A DNA stretch of 37,162 nt from Tannerella forsythia (GCF_003860135.1 NZ_RQYN01000048.1:1-37162); one strand, 5' to 3'; positions 17,346 through 25,958 are shown, numbered from the stretch's first letter. Program-made: numbers and translations. Notes: generated by a model not told the origin, from the sequence alone.

Positions 17346-17938
17346 CGTATACTCCGAACCTTTCCAAGATTACGAAAGAAGAAATTGCGACGCTGCCTGT
17401 GGAGTCGTTCCCGGGGCACATCGTCGTCGTTGATCGTCTCGAGGAGGTCGAACAAGCTGTTCGTATCTTGTCGGCAAGCCGCTGCGTGGGATTTGATACG
17501 GAAACGCGTCCGAGCTTCAAAAAAAATCAGCATCACAAAGTCGCGCTGATACAACTCTCGACCGAGAATGTCTGTTATCTTTTCAGACTTAATCATCTGG
17601 ATGGCATCCCGGAACCGCTGATCGCGTTTCTGAAAAACGAGCGGATCACGAAAATCGGATTGTCGCTGCCGGATGACTTCCACATGATGCGCGAGCGCGT
17701 CAAAGACCTGATGCCGGCGGGCTTTATCGACTTGCAGAAAATCATGCCTTCGTACGGCATCGAAGAGGCGAGCTTGCAGAAAATTTACGCGATTTTGTTC
17801 GGGAAAAAAATTTCGAAACGTACGCGTCTCACGAACTGGGATGCCGATATTTTGACGGACGCCCAGCAGAAATATGCCGCGCTTGACGCATGGGCTTGTC
17901 TGCGCATCTATCAATTGTTGAAATCCGAAGAATCATGA
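17342..17938 (+). CDS. DEDDy 3'-5' exonuclease (RNase D/WRN-like domain)
   Basis: The 198-residue protein consists of one RNase D-type exonuclease domain. The DEDDy residues are visible: FDTET (first Asp and Glu), the PDDFH region (second Asp) and YAALDAW (Tyr and last Asp). It lacks the HRDC domains of true RNase D, so it is a stand-alone exonuclease; whether it acts on RNA or DNA is not evident. Four-base ATGA overlaps join it to the DUF5063 gene before it and the methyltransferase gene after it. Confidence 0.88.
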   Translation: MTYTPNLSKITKEEIATLPVESFPGHIVVVDRLEEVEQAVRILSASRCVGFDTETRPSFKKNQHHKVALIQLSTENVCYLFRLNHLDGIPEPLIAFLKNERITKIGLSLPDDFHMMRERVKDLMPAGFIDLQKIMPSYGIEEASLQKIYAILFGKKISKRTRLTNWDADILTDAQQKYAALDAWACLRIYQLLKSEES

Positions 17939-19125
17939 CTTACTGTAAAATCTACCTGAAGCCGAAGAAAGAGGAATCCGTGCTGCGTTTCCATCCGTGG
18001 ATTTTTTCCGGGGCCATTGCTCATATCGAAGGGAAACCGAGTGAAGGCGACTTGATCGAAGTGTATAGTGCCGGGCGTTCTTTTCTCGGTATCGGGCACT
18101 ATCAGATCGGAAGCATCGCCGTGCGTTTGCTCTCGCTCAAGCCGGTGACGATCGACCATGCGTTTTGGACGGAGCGGATACAGACGGCCTATCGGGTGCG
18201 TCGGATGCTCGGGCTGGCAGGCCGCGACCACAACAACACGTATCGCCTCGTTTACGGAGAGGGTGACCGCCTGCCCGGACTCGTGATCGATATGTATGGC
18301 GACACGGCTGTGATGCAGGCTCATTCCGTAGGGATGCACCATGTACGAAAGGAGATTGCGGAGGTGCTGCGTGAAGTGCTCGGCGAGGTTCTTCATCATA
18401 TTTATTATAAGTCGGAAGGGACGTTGCCTTATAAAGCCGGTCTCGATCAGATGGACGGGTATCTGTACGGCGGTCATCGGACGGAAGCGCATATCGCCGT
18501 CGAGAACGGGCTGAAGTTTCGTGTGGACTGGGAGAAAGGGCAGAAGACAGGCTTTTTTATCGACCAGCGGGAGAATCGCCGGCTGGTTGAACAGTATGCG
18601 CGGGAACGCTCGGTGCTGAATATGTTTTGTTACACGGGCGGATTTTCAGCATACGCCATGCAGGGGGGCGCACGGGTCGTGCATTCGGTCGACAGCTCGG
18701 CCAAAGCCATATCGCTGACGAAAGAAAACGTGGCGTTGAACTTTCCGAACGATTCGCGTCACGAAGCGTTTGCCGAAGACGCGTTCGATTACCTTGACCG
18801 GGCGGGCGACTCGTACGATCTGATTATCCTCGATCCTCCCGCATTCGCCAAGCATCGCGACGTGCTTCGCAATGCCTTGCAGGGGTATCGCAAACTCAAC
18901 GCGCTTGCGTTTGAGAAGATTCGTCCCAACGGTCTTCTGTTTACTTTTTCTTGTTCGCAGGTCGTCAGTCGTAACGATTTCCGGCTGGCTGTGTTCAGTG
19001 CGGCGGCGCAATCGGGACGTTCTGTGCGGATTCTGCATCAGTTGACTCAACCGGCCGATCATCCGGTCAATATCTATCATCCCGAAGGGGAGTATCTGAA
19101 AGGATTAGTGCTGCATGTGGAGTAA
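17935..19125 (+). CDS. RlmI-like class I rRNA methyltransferase
   Basis: The 396-residue protein fits the RlmI/COG1092 family, which makes 5-methylcytosine in 23S rRNA. It has an N-terminal PUA-like RNA-binding part (about 1-75), a middle domain with YRLVYGEGDRLPGLVIDMYG, and a Rossmann methyltransferase domain with KTGFFIDQRENR, NMFCYTGGFS and the LDPPAFAK motif. The start at 17935 (MTYCKIYLKPKKE) overlaps the exonuclease stop as ATGA; an ATG at 17890 would give an unrelated N-terminus. I leave the symbol blank because the exact target cytosine may differ from E. coli RlmI. Confidence 0.9.
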   Translation: MTYCKIYLKPKKEESVLRFHPWIFSGAIAHIEGKPSEGDLIEVYSAGRSFLGIGHYQIGSIAVRLLSLKPVTIDHAFWTERIQTAYRVRRMLGLAGRDHNNTYRLVYGEGDRLPGLVIDMYGDTAVMQAHSVGMHHVRKEIAEVLREVLGEVLHHIYYKSEGTLPYKAGLDQMDGYLYGGHRTEAHIAVENGLKFRVDWEKGQKTGFFIDQRENRRLVEQYARERSVLNMFCYTGGFSAYAMQGGARVVHSVDSSAKAISLTKENVALNFPNDSRHEAFAEDAFDYLDRAGDSYDLIILDPPAFAKHRDVLRNALQGYRKLNALAFEKIRPNGLLFTFSCSQVVSRNDFRLAVFSAAAQSGRSVRILHQLTQPADHPVNIYHPEGEYLKGLVLHVE

Positions 19126-19693
19126 AGAGCTGGCACTGACGAATGCCGAAATCCAGAAGATGCGCAACGGCGAATGGCCGGATTTTTCGGACGCGGGCAT
19201 GCAGGCCGGTTTCAAGCATGCCAAGCAGTTGTTGGCGAAACTGCGTACGATGTCGACGTACGACGAGGGGTATCGCGCCGTGCTCGAAGCGCTTATTCCC
19301 GGTATCCCTGCCTCGGCCGTCATCTGTCCTCCGTTTCATTGCGATCACGGACACGGCATCATTCTCGGAGAGCATGTTTTTATCAATGCCAACTGTACGT
19401 TTCTCGACGGTGCTTATATCCGCATCGGCGCACATACGCTGATTGCTCCCAACGTGCAGATTTATACGCCTCATCATCCGCTCGATTATCGGCTGCGGCG
19501 CGAGGGAAGGGAGTATGCTTATCCCGTTACGATCGGGGCTGACTGCTGGATTGGCGGCGGTGCCGTGATTTGTCCCGGCGTTACGATTGGCGACCGTTGC
19601 GTGATCGGAGCCGGTAGTGTCGTCACAGAAGATATCCCTGACGATTCGTTGGCTGTCGGCAATCCCTGCCGTGTTATCCGGCGGTTGACGTGA
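19115..19693 (+). CDS. Hexapeptide-repeat sugar O-acetyltransferase (Maa/LacA type)
   Basis: The 192-residue protein resembles maltose and galactoside O-acetyltransferases, which transfer acetyl from acetyl-CoA to a sugar hydroxyl and act as trimers. The N-terminus has the family's short helical domain; the rest is a left-handed beta helix with hexapeptide repeats such as IGEHVF-type turns and IGADCWIGGGAVICPGVTIG. The TPHHPLD segment carries the expected catalytic His. It overlaps the methyltransferase gene by 11 bases and is the last gene of the fabD unit. The natural acceptor is unknown. Confidence 0.9.
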   Translation: MWSKELALTNAEIQKMRNGEWPDFSDAGMQAGFKHAKQLLAKLRTMSTYDEGYRAVLEALIPGIPASAVICPPFHCDHGHGIILGEHVFINANCTFLDGAYIRIGAHTLIAPNVQIYTPHHPLDYRLRREGREYAYPVTIGADCWIGGGAVICPGVTIGDRCVIGAGSVVTEDIPDDSLAVGNPCRVIRRLT

Positions 19694-19739
19694 CCGTAAA
19701 TTCAAAAAGCAAATGCAACTATGATATTTGTAAGTACGA

Positions 19740-19787
19740 GTCACCAAAAAGGTAACTCGTGTTACCAAAAAGGTGACTCATGTCACC
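19740..19787. repeat. Tandem 21-bp repeats forming two perfect palindromes
   Basis: A unit of 21 bases repeats about 2.3 times. It contains two perfect 6-bp palindromes: GGTAAC-TCGT-GTTACC (19751-19766) and GGTGAC-TCAT-GTCACC (19772-19787), separated by AAAAA, with an extra half-site GTCACC plus AAAAA at 19740-19750. The two stems differ by an A-T to G-C pair swap, so base pairing (or dyad symmetry) is kept while the sequence changes. It sits about 50 bases after the acetyltransferase stop. It could be tandem RNA hairpins or protein binding sites; which one is not known. Confidence 0.75.
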
Positions 19788-19826
19788 AAGTTAGAGTGTT
19801 TTTCTGCCGGAGACTCAGGCACGACG

Positions 19827-20055
19827 TTATTTTTTCAGTTCTTTTTCTACCCATTCACGGATCGTCTGTTCCGTTGCACCGTTTAACAATCGGCCGTCCC
19901 GCCACTGAATTTCGCACACTGTTTTCTATACCGCTGCTTCCCGACGTAGCAAAAGGTATGACCGTTTTCCCTTTCAGTGGATGACTTTCGATAAATGTGC
20001 GGACAATCGTTGGCGCCACATTCCACCAGATCGGATAGCCGATAAAGGAATACAT
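19827..20055 (-). pseudogene. Flavodoxin remnant, 5' half missing and frameshifted
   Basis: Read on the minus strand, the first part gives FIGYPIWWNVAPTIVRTF, then LKGKTVIPFATSGSSGIENSVR, the C-terminal half of a long-chain flavodoxin. At about 19905-19915 the reading frame must shift (with loss of some ten residues) to continue as QWRDGRLLNGATEQTIREW and end at a TAA at 19827-19829. The N-terminal FMN-phosphate loop is absent: upstream of 20055 the homology stops at unrelated sequence. A deletion, a frameshift and a missing start all point to a dead gene. Confidence 0.75.
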
Positions 20056-20059
20056 ATTA

Positions 20060-20170
20060 ATGCCTACATGGTAGCCACAGCTTGGAATCTAAAGAAAATG
20101 CCGGAAAAGATTAAGGAAAATCTTTTGCGTTCTATTTTTCACGGGTTTCTGACAAAGAAAAAATATACTT
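20060..20170 (+). pseudogene. Possible transposase C-terminal remnant
   Basis: A short plus-strand frame reads AYMVATAWNLKKM followed by a lysine-rich tail ending near TKKKYTF. This resembles the C-terminal end of Bacteroidetes IS transposases (the ...AWNLKK... helix followed by a basic tail). It begins exactly where flavodoxin homology stops, as expected if an insertion broke that gene and then decayed. No terminal inverted repeats or the rest of the transposase remain. The family assignment is from memory and uncertain. Confidence 0.4.
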
Positions 20171-20204
20171 TTATTACTTTTTATACAAGAGTATCAATTG
20201 TTAA

Positions 20205-20291
20205 GGAGCAACTAAATACCCTCATCATTTCAGACGTATGTTTAAAAAGGTTGTCGGGGTCTCACCAACGGATTACAGGAGAGTAAATTGA
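20205..20291 (+). pseudogene. AraC-type regulator C-terminal remnant
   Basis: The frame reads TKYPHHFRRMFKKVVGVSP followed by TDYRRVN and a TGA at 20289-20291. This is the last helix-turn-helix region of an AraC/XylS regulator (compare the family pattern KYPQHFSRxFKKxxGxSPxEYR). A TAA at 20202-20204 interrupts the frame just upstream and no further AraC sequence is seen, so only about 28 residues survive. AraC regulators often flank flavodoxin genes in Bacteroidetes, so this and the neighbouring remnant may come from one locus. Confidence 0.65.
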
Positions 20292-20396
20292 TCCCTTGGG
20301 CTGAGAGAGAAGAACGTCATATGATTGAGGGCAAATAGTTCCGGTACGAAACGCCCGAATCTACTCCCCCTCCCCAGCGGATGTTAAGTTTATTCG
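20292..20396. other. Spacer between AraC remnant and rnfA
   Basis: About 105 bases separate the regulator remnant from the rnfA stop. A C-rich run (CTCCCCCTCCCC) is present, but no gene, clear hairpin or promoter is visible. Confidence 0.4.
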
Positions 20397-20969
20397 TCAC
20401 GCAATTCCCGAGAAGCCCATAAAGGCCATAGCCAACAGACCTGCCGTAATCAGTGCGATGGGTACTCCTTTCATGGCGGCGGGTACATTCGTGCGATCGA
20501 GTTGTTCGCGTATGCCGGCAAAAATAACGAGGGCAAGCGCAAAGCCGATAGCCGTAGCCACGGCATATACGATAGACTGTGCGAGGTTATATTCTTTCTG
20601 GATGACAAGGATAGCCACACCCAGAATGGCACAGTTCGTCGTAATCAGTGGCAAGAATACACCGAGCGCCTGATAGAGCGACGGCGATACCTTTTTCAGA
20701 ATGATTTCAACCATCTGCACTAACGATGCGATAATCAGAATAAAAACAATCGTTTGCAGATAAGAAAGTCCGAATGCATCTAATATATATTTCTGAATCA
20801 GAAAAGTCACAATCGTCGCAATCGTCATGACGAACGTGACGGCCATACTCATACCCAAAGCGGTATCAACCTTTTTAGATACCCCCAAAAACGGACAGAT
20901 ACCGAGGAACTGTGACAACACCACGTTGTTCACAAAAATAGCTGCGATAAAAATGAGAATATATTCCAT
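20397..20969 (-). CDS. rnfA: Rnf complex subunit RnfA
   Basis: RnfA is one of two related six-helix membrane subunits of the Rnf ferredoxin:NAD+ oxidoreductase, which couples electron flow to Na+ or H+ transport. The 190-residue protein is nearly all hydrophobic and contains the family segments NNVVLSQFLGICPFLGVS near the N-terminus and a conserved TNCAILG. It is the last gene of the operon, 20 bases after rnfE. Confidence 0.95.
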   Translation of the reverse strand: MEYILIFIAAIFVNNVVLSQFLGICPFLGVSKKVDTALGMSMAVTFVMTIATIVTFLIQKYILDAFGLSYLQTIVFILIIASLVQMVEIILKKVSPSLYQALGVFLPLITTNCAILGVAILVIQKEYNLAQSIVYAVATAIGFALALVIFAGIREQLDRTNVPAAMKGVPIALITAGLLAMAFMGFSGIA

Positions 20970-20989
20970 ATATCGTAAGATTTGATGCG

Positions 20990-21571
20990 TTATTTTTTGA
21001 ATCGGTTCACTAATGCGATCAGATACCCCAAAGCAATAAATGCGCCGGGGGCAAGCACGAAGAGCAAGGCTCCGTATTGCTCAGGAAAGATAGACAAGGC
21101 AAACACCTTCCCCGTACCAAGCAATTCACGGCAAATTCCGAGCAACGTCAAAGCAATCGTAAATCCCAGCCCGATCCCGATCCCGTCGAAGCCGGACGAA
21201 ACAATTCCGTTTTTAGAAGCGAAAGCCTCCGCACGGCCGAGCACGATACAGTTCACAACAATCAGCGGAATAAATAATCCAAGACTCTTATACAAATCAG
21301 GCAAGAAAGCCTGCATGCACATCTGCAAAATCGTTACGAACGATGCGATGACCACAATATAAGCAGGAATACGCACTTCATCGGGGATTAACTTTTTGAT
21401 AGCCGAGATAACGACATTCGAGCAAATCAGCACAAAGGTTGTTGCCAACCCCATACTCATACCGTTGACAGCCGATGACGTCGTTGCTAATGTCGGACAC
21501 ATCCCCAACAACAGGACGAATATCGGGTTTTCCGCGATGATACCGTTTTTTATGATTTTCAAATATTTCAT
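20990..21571 (-). CDS. rnfE: Rnf complex subunit RnfE
   Basis: RnfE is the paralogue of RnfA, with inverted topology. The 193-residue membrane protein has the motif NPIFVLLLGMCPTLATT near the N-terminus and VNCIVLGRAEAFAS in the middle, both typical of RnfE/NqrD. It lies 33 bases after rnfG. Confidence 0.95.
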   Translation of the reverse strand: MKYLKIIKNGIIAENPIFVLLLGMCPTLATTSSAVNGMSMGLATTFVLICSNVVISAIKKLIPDEVRIPAYIVVIASFVTILQMCMQAFLPDLYKSLGLFIPLIVVNCIVLGRAEAFASKNGIVSSGFDGIGIGLGFTIALTLLGICRELLGTGKVFALSIFPEQYGALLFVLAPGAFIALGYLIALVNRFKK

Positions 21572-21604
21572 TGTCCGTTATATTTGATATTTAATATACT
21601 GCAT

Positions 21605-22228
21605 TTATTCTTCCGGCTCTTTCGATGTTGCTCCACTCGTTCCATCGGCCTGATGACCGTTATAAGCCGCATACGCACGAGCCACGGCTTCGAGGAAAGC
21701 ACGTGACGAGATCGTTGCTGCCGTAATAGCATCCACATCGCCTCCGTCTTTCGATACTGTCGGAGCGCCACTCTTCATATCACGACCGATAATGTTCTGC
21801 TTGTTCTTCTCCGCACGAAACCACTCCTCCATTTTCGAGCCCAGTCCCGGTGTTTCGTTATGTTCGAGAATTGAATAATTGACGATCTTATGCTCGGCAT
21901 CAAACCCGACCATGATGCGAATCATCCCGCTAAAACCGTTTTTCGTATAGCTTTCGATGGCGGCACCGACCGACTCTCCGCCTTTCTTAGCCGGATAAAC
22001 GACTAACGAATCGCCCTCGGCCAGTCCGACTTTGAATTGCTCTTCCGTTGGATTATTGTCGAACTCAGGCGCCACATTTTTGATGGCCGTCTGCAATGCC
22101 GCAGCTTTTGATTCGGCAATCTTTTCTTCCGTAAATTTATTGGCTGTCGACAAAGCCATCCCTGCCACAAGACAGATACAAGTCAGCGACAGCACGATCG
22201 TAAGGAATGTTGATTTCAGCTTTTCCAT
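21605..22228 (-). CDS. rnfG: Rnf complex subunit RnfG, covalent FMN carrier
   Basis: RnfG has one N-terminal membrane helix (about 8-28) and a periplasmic FMN-binding domain. The 207-residue protein shows ETPGLGSKM (125-133) and the flavinylation site DAITAATISS (166-175), where Thr172 should carry FMN. The site has Ala in place of the usual Gly before the second Ala, a minor variation. Attachment requires an ApbE-type flavin transferase, which is not in this window. It lies 2 bases after rnfD. Confidence 0.94.
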   Translation of the reverse strand: MEKLKSTFLTIVLSLTCICLVAGMALSTANKFTEEKIAESKAAALQTAIKNVAPEFDNNPTEEQFKVGLAEGDSLVVYPAKKGGESVGAAIESYTKNGFSGMIRIMVGFDAEHKIVNYSILEHNETPGLGSKMEEWFRAEKNKQNIIGRDMKSGAPTVSKDGGDVDAITAATISSRAFLEAVARAYAAYNGHQADGTSGATSKEPEE

Positions 22229-22230
22229 GC

Positions 22231-23187
22231 TTATTTACCTCCGAAATGTTTAGGTTTGAAGTATGTATTGATCAGTGGAGTCAGTCCGTTCATAATCAGA
22301 ATAGAAAAAGACATCCCTTCAGGATAGGCACCGAAAATACGGATCAGGACGGTCAATACGCCAATACCAATACCGTACACGATCGTTCCTTTTTTTGCCA
22401 TCGGTGAAGTAACATAGTCTGTAGCCATAAACACGGCACCGAGCATCAGCCCTCCCGAAGTGAGATGAATCAGCGGATGATTCACCGGCGTCGGGTTGAA
22501 GAGATACAGAATGCCCGTGAAAACAGCTACCGTCACAACAATTGTCACCGGAATATGCCATGTGATGATCTTGCGAAACAGCATATAAGCGAACCCGATA
22601 AGCAACGCGATTTCACTCATCTCGCCGAGACTTCCGCCCGTCAGTCCGATGGCAGACTGTGTCGCATCGGCAAAATCTTTGCTGTAATGAATCAGAGACA
22701 AAGTCGTAGCGCCTGTTTGAGCGTCCATATACGTCATCGGGAGGACGTCGGCAACAGGCCATGTCGTCATCTGTGCCGGAAACGAGATCAGCAGAAACAC
22801 ACGTCCTACCAAGGCCGGATTGAAGATGTTGTTACCCAGCCCGCCGAACGACATTTTACCGACACCGATCGCAAACAATGCTCCGAGGATAATGATCCAT
22901 ACAGGCAAGTTCGACGGTAGGTTAAACGCCAGCAATACGCCCGTCAGAACGGCTGAGCCATCACTGACCGTCGGTTCTTTTTTATACAAGTATTTCTGAA
23001 TAAGATATTCGGCAAGCACACACGACACGACAGACACGAGCGTTACAATCAAGGCTCCCAAACCGAAGCAATAGAGCGAGACGAGAAAAGCCGGCACAAG
23101 AGCAATCAGTACGCCGTACATATTCTTGCCTATCGAATCGCCGCTGTGAACATGAGGCGACGGAGAAACGATCAATGTTGAGTTCAT
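22231..23187 (-). CDS. rnfD: Rnf complex subunit RnfD
   Basis: RnfD is a membrane subunit with covalent FMN. The 318-residue protein has about nine hydrophobic helices, an N-terminal SPSPHVHS motif, and the flavinylation motif TGATTLS (158-164), with Thr161 as the probable attachment point. It follows rnfC by 42 bases and precedes rnfG by 2. Confidence 0.95.
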   Translation of the reverse strand: MNSTLIVSPSPHVHSGDSIGKNMYGVLIALVPAFLVSLYCFGLGALIVTLVSVVSCVLAEYLIQKYLYKKEPTVSDGSAVLTGVLLAFNLPSNLPVWIIILGALFAIGVGKMSFGGLGNNIFNPALVGRVFLLISFPAQMTTWPVADVLPMTYMDAQTGATTLSLIHYSKDFADATQSAIGLTGGSLGEMSEIALLIGFAYMLFRKIITWHIPVTIVVTVAVFTGILYLFNPTPVNHPLIHLTSGGLMLGAVFMATDYVTSPMAKKGTIVYGIGIGVLTVLIRIFGAYPEGMSFSILIMNGLTPLINTYFKPKHFGGK

Positions 23188-23229
23188 TTATATTTATCTT
23201 GTTAATTTATACAATATTCAATCAACAGG

Positions 23230-24558
23230 TTATTTCTTTCTCGACCGCATGATTCCCATCACGGTCGTTTTACCCATACGGATATAATCAAGCAACGGAC
23301 GATTAGCCGGGCAGGTATAGCTGCACGAACCGCATTCGATACAGTCGACTACGTAGTTTTCTTCCGCTTCGTCCCAAGCCTTGTAAAGGGTGAGGTTCAT
23401 CAGTAAGTTAGGAGCCAATCCCATCGGACAGACATTGATACACTTGGCACAACGTATGCAGTCGCGCATCGGCTTGCGTACCGATTCGGCTTTCGTCATC
23501 AAGAGCACGCCGGAACTCCCTTTCATCACAGGAGTATCCGCACTAATCATTGCACGTCCCATCATCGGGCCGCCACCGATAATCTTACCGGTATCTTCGG
23601 GCATGCCGCCGGCTGCTTCAATCAAGATACTGATCGGCGTACCGATACGCGCGAGGAAATTGGATGGCCGGGCAATACTTTTTCCCGTAACCGTGATGAC
23701 ACGTTCAATGAGCGGTTTATTCTTCTGAACGGCTTCGTACACGGCATAAACCGTACCCACGTTCTGTACCACAGCACCGACGGAGATCGGTAATGCTCCG
23801 CTCTTCACCTGACGCCGTATCACCGCATCGATAAGCTGCTTCTCTCCTCCTTGCGGATATTTCATTTTCAACGGCATTATCTCAATTCCGTTTTGTGATT
23901 GAGCCAGTTGCTTCAATAACCGAATTGCGTCGGGCTTATTGCTCTCGATGCAGATTACCGCACGGCGAACGTCGATGGCTTTCATCAGAATGCTCGTTCC
24001 GATGACAATCTGTTCACCTTTTTCGAGCATCAGCGCATGGTCGGAGGTCAAGTACGGCTCACACTCCACCGCATTGATGATCAACAGCTCAGCTTTACTT
24101 CCGGGAGGAGGCGAGAGTTTGATCTGCGTGGGGAACGTAGCCCCGCCCATACCGACAATGCCGGCATCGGCAATCTTGCCGACAATCTCTTTGGCCGAGA
24201 GCGTACACTCTCTAACAATTGCCTCGTCGCGATCGATACTTGGCTCCCATTCGTCGCCTTCGACGTTGATATAAACAGCCGGCTTCGGCAAGCCTGCCCC
24301 GTCGATCATCGTATCGACTTTCGCCACCGTCCCCGAAACAGACGAATGGACATTGGCCGAAACAAAACCCGATGCTTTTCCAATCAATGTGCCGACCTTC
24401 ACTTTGTCGCCTTTGGCAACAACGGCTTCCGCCGGCGCACCAATATGCTGCCCCAACGGTATAACCACCGTGGCCGTCGGTGCGATCGTTTCTATCGGAC
24501 GTCCTGCCGACAGCTTGTTTCCTGATGGATGAATCCCTCCAATTCGAAAGGTGTACAT
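23230..24558 (-). CDS. rnfC: Rnf complex subunit RnfC
   Basis: RnfC is the peripheral subunit thought to exchange electrons with NAD(H). The 442-residue protein contains an N-terminal lipoyl-like part, the Gly-rich nucleotide-binding stretch VGMGGATFPTQIK (about 155), a SLBB domain, and two [4Fe-4S] motifs near the C-terminus: CIRCAKCINVCP and CIECGSCSYTCP. It lies 9 bases after rnfB. Confidence 0.96.
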   Translation of the reverse strand: MYTFRIGGIHPSGNKLSAGRPIETIAPTATVVIPLGQHIGAPAEAVVAKGDKVKVGTLIGKASGFVSANVHSSVSGTVAKVDTMIDGAGLPKPAVYINVEGDEWEPSIDRDEAIVRECTLSAKEIVGKIADAGIVGMGGATFPTQIKLSPPPGSKAELLIINAVECEPYLTSDHALMLEKGEQIVIGTSILMKAIDVRRAVICIESNKPDAIRLLKQLAQSQNGIEIMPLKMKYPQGGEKQLIDAVIRRQVKSGALPISVGAVVQNVGTVYAVYEAVQKNKPLIERVITVTGKSIARPSNFLARIGTPISILIEAAGGMPEDTGKIIGGGPMMGRAMISADTPVMKGSSGVLLMTKAESVRKPMRDCIRCAKCINVCPMGLAPNLLMNLTLYKAWDEAEENYVVDCIECGSCSYTCPANRPLLDYIRMGKTTVMGIMRSRKK

Positions 24559-24567
24559 ATAGAATCG

Positions 24568-25473
24568 TTAATTGTTAGTTGTCAATGATGTTTCCGGAAC
24601 GCTCGCTTCAGGCTGGGGAGCCGGTTTAGGAGTCGGGGCCACAGCTTCTTTCTCTTTTTCTTTACGTGGCGGGAAATTGAGCTCATGAATCGCACCTGTC
24701 GGACAAACAGCCACACATTTACGACACAGGCGGCATTTCGTGTCATCGATATAAGCCAAGTTATTCGTCACTGTGATCGCCTCGAACGGGCACTCTTTTT
24801 TACATTTTGAACAGCCGATGCAAGCATTCGAGCAAGCTTTCCGTGCAACCCCTCCTTTGTCTTTATTCATACAAGACACGAAGATACGCCGTGATTTCGG
24901 CCCTTTCTTTCGCAATTCGATGATATGCTTCGGACACGCTTTCACACAAGCACCACATGCCACACATTTATCCTCGACGACTTCGGGAAGCAGCGTCTCC
25001 GGATTGATGTGGATAGCATCGAAATCACAAGCATCCACACAATCTCCCAATCCCAAACATCCGAACGAGCATCCTGTCTCACCACTGTATAGCGCGGCAG
25101 CGATCGCACAGCTTCGGGCACCGTCGTAAGTGTTTGTACGCGGACGGGCTTCACACGTACCGTTGCATCGCACGACGGCGATTTTAGGCACACTTTCGCC
25201 CGCATCTTTCCCCATAATGGCAGCCACCTGCTTCATCACATCCGCTCCTCCGACCGGGCAAAACAACCCTTCGAGCGACTCGGCCTTAAAGCAGGCATTG
25301 GCAAACCCACCACATCCGGGAAAACCGCATCCGCCACAGTTGGCTCCCGGTAGTGCATTTTGTATCTGTCCGATGCGTGGATCTTCGTGCACCTCGAACT
25401 TTTTTGATACCGCGAATAAAATGAGGGCTGCAACAGCACCTACTACTCCTAATAGAATAATTGCTATATACAT
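24568..25473 (-). CDS. rnfB: Rnf complex subunit RnfB (ferredoxin-type)
   Basis: RnfB takes electrons from reduced ferredoxin. The 301-residue protein has an N-terminal membrane helix, a four-Cys Fe-S domain (CGGCGFPGCGG about residues 46-56), and several ferredoxin-type clusters: CVACGACVKACP, CIGCSKCKKECP and CRLCRKCVAVCP, plus a partial set GDCVDACDFDA. The C-terminus ends in a Pro/Ala-rich tail. Its ATG shares one base with the rseC stop (TAATG), so translation is coupled. Confidence 0.96.
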   Translation of the reverse strand: MYIAIILLGVVGAVAALILFAVSKKFEVHEDPRIGQIQNALPGANCGGCGFPGCGGFANACFKAESLEGLFCPVGGADVMKQVAAIMGKDAGESVPKIAVVRCNGTCEARPRTNTYDGARSCAIAAALYSGETGCSFGCLGLGDCVDACDFDAIHINPETLLPEVVEDKCVACGACVKACPKHIIELRKKGPKSRRIFVSCMNKDKGGVARKACSNACIGCSKCKKECPFEAITVTNNLAYIDDTKCRLCRKCVAVCPTGAIHELNFPPRKEKEKEAVAPTPKPAPQPEASVPETSLTTNN

Positions 25474-25919
25474 TATATATAATTGATTACAGGATCACCA
25501 ACGGAAGCGGCTTTCGAAACCGTAAATGAAAATCGCTTATTTATCTTATTACGCAACAAATAGATCAAAATGTAGTAAGGAAAAAGAAAGGCCAGCCCGG
25601 TCAATCCACCGATGCCTTCGTCACCCGTCAGTTTGATACCGGCGAATACAACCGCAACAACGAGAAAAAACGGAAGCACAAAAGCGAGTACGACGGCCTG
25701 CATACCCATGGATGACTGCACCGATACCACGACTTCCTCGCCCGGCTCGAACAACCTTCCGTCACCCGTCGCCTCGATAATCTTTTCTGCCTTATCCGAA
25801 GCCAGACAAGCCGACCGCGCATGACATGCGCTACATGCGCTCTGCTGCTCTATACGGACGAATACCGTATTGTTTTCGATATTCTTCACGATACCACGAT
25901 GTTGAATAAATTTCACCAT
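25473..25919 (-). CDS. rseC: RseC-like positive regulator / SoxR-reducing protein
   Basis: The 148-residue protein has an N-terminal cysteine cluster (CSACHARSAC) and two membrane helices separated by a short loop, the RseC/SoxR-reducing-system pattern. It heads the Rnf cluster in many Bacteroidetes and is thought to be linked to the complex, though its role is not settled. I chose ATG 25919 because a -7 element at 25959-25966 places the transcript start downstream of an alternative ATG at 25961, and the family N-terminus matches. Confidence 0.88.
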   Translation of the reverse strand: MVKFIQHRGIVKNIENNTVFVRIEQQSACSACHARSACLASDKAEKIIEATGDGRLFEPGEEVVVSVQSSMGMQAVVLAFVLPFFLVVAVVFAGIKLTGDEGIGGLTGLAFLFPYYILIYLLRNKINKRFSFTVSKAASVGDPVINYI

Positions 25920-25958
25920 AAAGTCATCAGATTGCAATGTCGAGTTTGCAAATCGCGG

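Noticed and set aside
19067-19768. Minus-strand frame of about 230 codons opposite the acetyltransferase
   Set aside because: It is a shadow of a clear hexapeptide-repeat protein; its first codons only translate the palindromic repeat.
19721-19984. Small plus-strand protein reading through the 21-bp repeats
   Set aside because: The repetitive start simply translates the repeat and the rest is antisense to the flavodoxin remnant; no convincing ribosome binding site or homology.
20397-25473. Na+-translocating NADH:quinone reductase (Nqr) instead of Rnf
   Set aside because: The presence of an RnfB with many ferredoxin clusters and an RnfC with two CxxCxxCxxxCP motifs identifies Rnf; Nqr lacks RnfB and has NqrF.
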